DNA from: Akkermansiaceae bacterium
Lineage (GTDB): Bacteria; Verrucomicrobiota; Verrucomicrobiia; Verrucomicrobiales; Akkermansiaceae
Length of the DNA: 17,585 nucleotides
NCBI GenBank assembly: GCA_014379305.1
Contig: JACMMB010000263.1
Coordinates: 1-17,585, forward strand
Direction: 5' to 3'
A model generated the notes under the pieces. The model was not told where the DNA came from and did not search any database. It worked only from the letters and a program-made list of their open reading frames with translations. This document shows, piece by piece, positions 14,380-17,585 of this stretch. Position 1 is the stretch's first letter, and each line of letters opens with the position of its first letter. The position numbers were made by a program, and so were the translations under genes.

Positions 14380-15486
14380 TCAGAAACTCACTTTGCCCAT
14401 CAGGCGTTTCAGCGTTGGAACGATGTTCGACAGCTCATTGACGACGACGAATTCCCCATCGTAGCACCACTCCTGCAGCAGTTTGATCAGCGGAGTCCAG
14501 AATTTCCGGCCCTCGGCATCGGTCCGGTCGAATACCAGCACCGGCTTGTCCGCCATGCCTTTCTTGCCCTGATGCTTGAAAATCATCAAAGCGATCATTT
14601 CCTGCACCGTTCCCGCCCCTCCGGGAAAAATCACGAATGCGTCGGACCTCTCGATCATGATTTCCATGCGCGTGTAGATGTCCGGTTTCAGCCAGAAACT
14701 CGAAAGCCCCTCGGGCAGCCCTTCCATCTCGATGATATGCGGCACGTTCGAGCCTCCCGTCCACCCGCCCGCGTCCACCGATCCGCGCACCACCTCTCCC
14801 ATGATTCCCGAGCTCCCCGCTCCTGATACGCAGCCCAGGCGATTCTCCGCAAGCTGCTTCCCAAGCTCATATCCGTCCCGCAGATAATCCTCCTTCTCGA
14901 TCGAAGCCGAGCAAAACACACACACATTGCCCAGATGATCCTCCGGCACCGGGGTTTCAAAAGAAGCGCCGGCCGCTTCCCCCGTCCGTCCGCGTTCCCC
15001 GTCCGGCAAGCCCGTATTCCGCGCAATGTCCAACAGCTCGATCACATTCTCCACATGCGCCGCCTCCAGCAAATAATCCCGCGGCTGCTGTTTCACCGTG
15101 CCCATCACATTCAGGTGGTTCAATAGCCCATACAGCCCGTTCCATGATGAATCCGTGTTCAGGAGAATCGTCGGCTTCGCCTGCAAATTCCGGTCCAGCG
15201 TCTGGTAGCCCACGAAAATCGAAATCGCCTTGAACAAATCCTCCAGCGAAGCCCCCGGCGTGAACACAAACGCATCCGACTCGATGATCTTCCGCTCAAT
15301 ATTTGAAAGGGAAATCCGCTGGTCGCCATTCGAGTTGTAGATATCCCAGCCCTTGCTGAACAGCTGGTAGAGCAATCTTGCCCGGCTCTCCCTGTTTGGA
15401 TCCCTCTCGCCTTTGACCGACCCCGCTAAACGCACCTTTGGCATAATATTATCAACCTGAACCTGTCCGCTGAAATTCCCCGTCAC
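14380..15486 (-). CDS. LOG-family protein with two tandem LOG-like halves
   Basis: Encodes 368 residues from GTG at 15486; an ATG at 15444 (MPKVRLAGS) is an equally possible start. The C-terminal half (about 187-360) is a standard LOG/lysine-decarboxylase-like Rossmann domain: VCVFCSAS, GCVSGAGSSGIMG, TRMEIMIERSDAFVIFPGGAGTVQEM (PGGxGTxxE at 288-296, Arg273) and KPVLVFD. Such enzymes cleave nucleoside 5'-monophosphates to base and ribose phosphate, as in cytokinin activation. The N-terminal half (about 16-155) repeats the layout in weakened form: VRLAGSV, NIERKIIESDAFVFTPGASLEDLF and KPTILLN, with the PGGxGTxxE motif reduced to PGASLEDL. SDAFV is identical in both halves. A catalytically dead partner domain is likely. 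It is ~31 bp upstream of nadK and divergent from the cytosine deaminase gene. Confidence 0.9.
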   Translation of the reverse strand: MTGNFSGQVQVDNIMPKVRLAGSVKGERDPNRESRARLLYQLFSKGWDIYNSNGDQRISLSNIERKIIESDAFVFTPGASLEDLFKAISIFVGYQTLDRNLQAKPTILLNTDSSWNGLYGLLNHLNVMGTVKQQPRDYLLEAAHVENVIELLDIARNTGLPDGERGRTGEAAGASFETPVPEDHLGNVCVFCSASIEKEDYLRDGYELGKQLAENRLGCVSGAGSSGIMGEVVRGSVDAGGWTGGSNVPHIIEMEGLPEGLSSFWLKPDIYTRMEIMIERSDAFVIFPGGAGTVQEMIALMIFKHQGKKGMADKPVLVFDRTDAEGRKFWTPLIKLLQEWCYDGEFVVVNELSNIVPTLKRLMGKVSF

Positions 15487-15499
15487 GACTCTCGACGAT

Positions 15500-15513
15500 T
15501 CCTCTGCGGAGGA
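15500..15513. promoter_or_regulatory. Small palindrome between divergent LOG and deaminase genes
   Basis: TCCTC-TGCG-GAGGA lies centrally in the 41-bp gap between the two divergent starts (15486 and 15528). Each arm supplies a purine-rich, ribosome-site-like sequence to one gene, AGAGGA at 12 bases for LOG and GGAGGA at 14 bases for the deaminase, both longer than usual spacing. It could be an operator or simply two opposed ribosome sites. Confidence 0.3.
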
Positions 15514-15527
15514 CTAGATTCTTCCAT

Positions 15528-15968
15528 ATGGATCGCTACATGCAAGCCGCAGTTGACGAGGCCCTCATCGGCCTGAAGGAAGGTGGCATCCCCATCGGCA
15601 GCGTCATCGTGCATGATGGGAAAATCATCGGGCGCGGCCACAACCGCCGCATCCAGAAAGGCAGCACCGTCCTCCATGGGGAAATGGATGCCCTTGAAAA
15701 CGCCGGCCGCCTCCACGCCTCCATCTACCGCGAATGCGTCCTCTACACCACCCTGTCACCCTGCCCCATGTGCAGCGGCGCCATCCTCCTCTATAAAATC
15801 CCCCGCATCATCATCGGTGAAAACCGGACCTTCCTGGGCGCCGAGGAACACCTAAAGGCCAGCGGCGTCAAACTCGAAGTTATCAACGATCCCTCCTGCA
15901 TCGCCATCATGACCGGCTTCATCCAGGCCAGGCCCGAGCTCTGGAACGAGGACATCGGCATCCCCTAG
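15528..15968 (+). CDS. Cytosine deaminase of the yeast Fcy1 type
   Basis: Encodes 146 residues. It belongs to the zinc-dependent CDA/TadA fold: LHGEMDALE (His50 zinc ligand, Glu52 proton shuttle) and LSPCPMCSGA (Cys79, Cys82 zinc ligands). Beyond the shared fold, the sequence follows yeast cytosine deaminase Fcy1 closely as I recall it: KEGGIPIG, GRGHNRRIQKGS (Asn39), LYTTLSPC, IPRIIIGEN and the C-terminal RPELWNEDIG. Trp139, Asp142 and Phe102 match the residues that hold cytosine in Fcy1, and TadA does not have this ending. The expected reaction is cytosine to uracil plus ammonia in pyrimidine salvage. Bacteria more often use the unrelated CodA. The gene diverges from the LOG gene, whose family releases free bases, and pdeM follows 42 bp downstream. 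Guanine or tRNA deaminase is less likely. Confidence 0.88.
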   Translation: MDRYMQAAVDEALIGLKEGGIPIGSVIVHDGKIIGRGHNRRIQKGSTVLHGEMDALENAGRLHASIYRECVLYTTLSPCPMCSGAILLYKIPRIIIGENRTFLGAEEHLKASGVKLEVINDPSCIAIMTGFIQARPELWNEDIGIP

Positions 15969-16010
15969 GATTTCGTCCCGGCCATTCAGCACTTGCGACC
16001 CGTGCTCACC

Positions 16011-16676
16011 ATGCTCCTTCTCCAACCCCCGCATCCTCCCCTCCGGCTCCTCTCCGATCACGCCCTCCTCATTGAGGCGGAAACGAAAACCCACCTCCTC
16101 GCCGCCGATCTCCACCTCGGGAAATCCGCCGCCTTCCGCGCCCATGGCCTCCCCGTCCCCGAAGGCGATACCGCCCGGGACCTCGCCCGCCTTTCCAAGC
16201 TCATCCTCGACCACCGGCCCGATCACCTCGTCATCGCCGGCGATCTCTTCCACGCCGCCTCCGGCTTCACCGGGGAACTCCTCGAAACCTTCCTGAAATT
16301 CACCGCCGAAATCCTCATCCCCTTCACCCTCGTCATGGGCAACCACGACCGTAAAATCAAAACCCTCCCGCCCCATCTCCACCAGCCCGCCCACCTCGAT
16401 CTCGACACCATCCGCATCATCCACAATCCCGAAGACGCCTCACCCGCCCATTTCAACATCTGCGGCCACATCCATCCCATCCTCAGAATCCCTGACGGGA
16501 AAAACACCTCCCTGCGCCTCCCATGCTTCCATCTGCGCGGAAACCGCCTCACCCTCCCCGCCTTCGGCAGCTTCACCGGCGGCCACATCATCAAGCCCCA
16601 GGACTCCGACCGCTTCTTCCTCTCCCATCAGGGAAAAGTCATCGAAGTCCCCAAACCCCTCCTCTCCCGGGGATAA
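16011..16676 (+). CDS. pdeM: Ligase-associated-type DNA damage response phosphoesterase (PdeM-like)
   Basis: Encodes 221 residues from ATG at 16011; in-frame TTG (15993) and GTG (16002) starts lie just upstream. The metallophosphoesterase motifs appear in order: AADLHLGKSAAFRAHGLPVPEGDT (Asp33, His35), IAGDLFHA (Gly77-Asp78), MGNHDRK (110-113) and CGHIHP (152-155). The C terminus has LRLPCFHLRGNRLTLPAFGSFTGG, which is typical of the PdeM family. These two-metal nucleases usually sit beside an Lhr-type helicase, an exonuclease and an ATP-dependent DNA ligase. None of those is in this window, so it is either an orphan or its partners lie elsewhere. Codons end strongly in C. A terminator-like hairpin overlaps the stop codon. 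Confidence 0.92.
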   Translation: MLLLQPPHPPLRLLSDHALLIEAETKTHLLAADLHLGKSAAFRAHGLPVPEGDTARDLARLSKLILDHRPDHLVIAGDLFHAASGFTGELLETFLKFTAEILIPFTLVMGNHDRKIKTLPPHLHQPAHLDLDTIRIIHNPEDASPAHFNICGHIHPILRIPDGKNTSLRLPCFHLRGNRLTLPAFGSFTGGHIIKPQDSDRFFLSHQGKVIEVPKPLLSRG

Positions 16677-16700
16677 AAAGCGACGCCGCTCTTTTTCCCC
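16669..16700 (+). terminator. Terminator-like hairpin overlapping the pdeM stop
   Basis: Starting from GGGG at 16669, the left arm GGGGATAAAAAGCG pairs with CGCTCTTTTTCCCC ending at 16700, with two mismatches and a 4-base ACGC loop. The pdeM TAA (16674-16676) lies inside the left arm. The run of five T's lies in the descending arm instead of after it, so termination strength is uncertain. Confidence 0.5.
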
Positions 16701-17002
16701 AACACCGAGCTTACCATCTCCTTGCCGGAGGAATCCATTTCCCCGTTGGACACATAATTTTCTTCAACGCAGTCCTCGATTTATTCAACCGACAGTCGAT
16801 TTCTCCAACAGACACCACGATTCCTTTATTTTTGAAATCAATACCTTTAACGGAAACAGCTACTTCATCAACAAACGTCAAGTTTCTTCAAATTGACCAT
16901 CAATTTCTTCGTCAATATGAGAAAATTCAATGATTTTGGTATCAATATCGTCAACGGGACGAGATCTTTCCCCAGCAATGGCAGGTATTGCCAAAAACAG
17001 CG
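16701..17002. other. AT-richer gene-poor stretch
   Basis: About 300 bases with no clear gene. Base composition is clearly more AT-rich than the neighbouring pdeM gene, and TCAA(C/T) recurs many times on the plus strand. On the minus strand two overlapping frames (16878-17006 and 16711-16887) read like pieces of one small protein; see the pseudogene entry. I see no RNA gene or attachment site. Confidence 0.5.
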
Positions 17003-17006
17003 TCAA
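16711..17006 (-). pseudogene. Possible frameshifted small exported-protein gene
   Basis: A TTG codon at 17006, overlapping the DUF4034-like gene's stop as TTGA, opens a 42-codon frame beginning with a hydrophobic LTLFLAIPAIAG. It continues PVDDIDTKIIEFSHIDEEIDG to TGA at 16878. A second frame (16887 to TAA at 16711) continues in the same style: NLTFVDEVAVSVKGIDFKNK and GIVVSVGEID. Adding one A to the GAAGAAAC run near 16883 would join them into about 100 residues. It could be a decayed gene, a sequencing error or chance. The hydrophobic start lacks a basic n-region, which weakens the signal-peptide reading. No family is recognised. Confidence 0.25.
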
Positions 17007-17585
17007 TTCGGCTTATTCGCCCAGATCTTCATTTTTTCAAAGTATTCGGGTGAGTCTCTCCATCTCGCTGCGATGAAGTCAGGGCCTATTTCTTCCAGCA
17101 GGCGTTTCAACGCAGGTTTGTCGTCGCCCTTGACCGATACGACGTAGGCATAGTCGTTGAGGATTCTTTTTGAATTAGGATAAGTGGTCCTCAGCTCTTC
17201 GAATCCCTTTTCTGCCAGTGGCCAAGAGGCTTTGGATTCGGCGAAAATGAAACCATAGGCACCGTAGCCCAATACGGATGAGAGGACTTTTGCGTAGCCG
17301 GCATGGCCCAGTCCACCGGGGCGGGCGATTTCGCGTTCTGCAGCTGCTTCCCAATCTCCCGCTTTCCCAGCCCAACGGGGCAGGAGGTAAATGGCCTGTT
17401 GGAAGTCATGCTCTTGGAATGCGGGTTCGATAGCCTTGGCGGCTTGAAAGAGCTTTTCGAATTCCACAGGACTCATATTTTCGCCCCTCCCTACTATCAT
17501 TCTTGTCGACCACCAGGCAGGGCAGGGCGCCATCGCTTTGGATTCGTCGAGTATCTGACGGGCTTTGGCGAGACGTTTGGCAAAA
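17003..17585 (-). CDS. DUF4034-like protein, 3' part (start lies beyond the window)
   Basis: The frame is open from the window's right edge (FAKRLAKARQILDESKAMAP) to TGA at 17003-17005, about 194 residues, so the true start is outside; ATG at 17533 is probably internal. The sequence is helical and TPR-like: VEFEKLFQAAKAIEPAF, then YLLPRWAGKAGDWEAAAEREI, FEELRTTYPNSKRILNDYAYVVSVKGDDKPALKRLLEEI and a C-terminal RWRDSPEYFEKMKIW. The LP-x-W-x-G-x-x-GDWE block and the following YP-S-x-x-x-LN-x-A region resemble DUF4034 proteins, whose function is unknown. The match is from memory of the family pattern. The last codons run into the AT-richer stretch, and a TTG overlaps its stop. Confidence 0.7.
   Translation of the reverse strand, partial: FAKRLAKARQILDESKAMAPCPAWWSTRMIVGRGENMSPVEFEKLFQAAKAIEPAFQEHDFQQAIYLLPRWAGKAGDWEAAAEREIARPGGLGHAGYAKVLSSVLGYGAYGFIFAESKASWPLAEKGFEELRTTYPNSKRILNDYAYVVSVKGDDKPALKRLLEEIGPDFIAARWRDSPEYFEKMKIWANKPN

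Noticed and set aside
15852..16424. 190-codon minus-strand frame opposite pdeM, Glu/Gly-rich.
   Set aside because: A mirror of pdeM's C-ending codons; the phosphoesterase motifs on the plus strand settle the coding strand.

Overview
This 17.6 kb window looks like ordinary chromosome of a member of the Verrucomicrobiota, probably near Verrucomicrobiales/Luteolibacter-type bacteria. The reasons are a DUF1549/DUF1553 protein with a CxxCH motif (a Planctomycetes/Verrucomicrobia hallmark), a DUF4139 exported protein, a DUF4034-like protein, a protein-kinase-like/SUMF1 fusion, moderately high G+C and few strong Shine-Dalgarno sites. This lineage call is inference from gene families. I see no phage, insertion sequence or CRISPR array.

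Layout. 1-1353: 3' part of a DUF1549/DUF1553 gene, meeting end to end with a convergent DUF4139 gene (1354-3033, minus). 3052-3242: an intergenic patch with a perfect 26-bp inverted repeat whose arms are themselves hairpins, plus a second short hairpin. 3243-4523 (minus): hemL, glutamate-1-semialdehyde aminomutase, divergent from a membrane protein (4623-5426, VC0807-like). 5463-5747 (minus): pterin-4a-carbinolamine dehydratase. 5914-7097: two lipoprotein genes, one BamE-like and one L,D-transpeptidase, closed by a good terminator at 7124-7156. 7254-9254: a MYG1-type DHH-like nuclease and a YhaM-type OB/HD exoribonuclease, a likely two-gene nucleic-acid-turnover unit. 9237-10601 (minus): a DASS/SLC13 anion transporter whose 3' end overlaps the YhaM-like gene by 18 bp.

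10682-13254 is the most unusual part: a membrane-anchored TPR protein followed 23 bp later by a pseudokinase-TM-SUMF1 fusion protein. Both look like parts of one envelope-associated complex of unknown job. A minus-strand unit follows: a LOG-family protein with two tandem LOG-like halves (14380-15486), NAD kinase (13470-14348) and an initiator tRNA-fMet (13319-13395) that has A29-U41 in place of the first of the usual three anticodon-stem G-C pairs. Divergent from the LOG gene are a yeast-Fcy1-type cytosine deaminase (15528-15968) and a PdeM-type phosphoesterase (16011-16676). The window ends with an AT-richer gene-poor stretch (16701-17002) that may hold a frameshifted small secreted-protein gene, and the 3' part of a DUF4034-like gene (17003-17585, minus).

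Most of the window is housekeeping: tetrapyrrole, pterin, NADP and pyrimidine metabolism, initiator tRNA, cell wall. The better leads are the pseudokinase/SUMF1 plus TPR pair, the tandem LOG protein, the variant initiator tRNA, the Fcy1-type deaminase and the intergenic hairpin repeats. The plus strand is visibly G-rich from about 3.2 to 9 kb and C-rich from about 13.4 to 16.7 kb regardless of gene direction.
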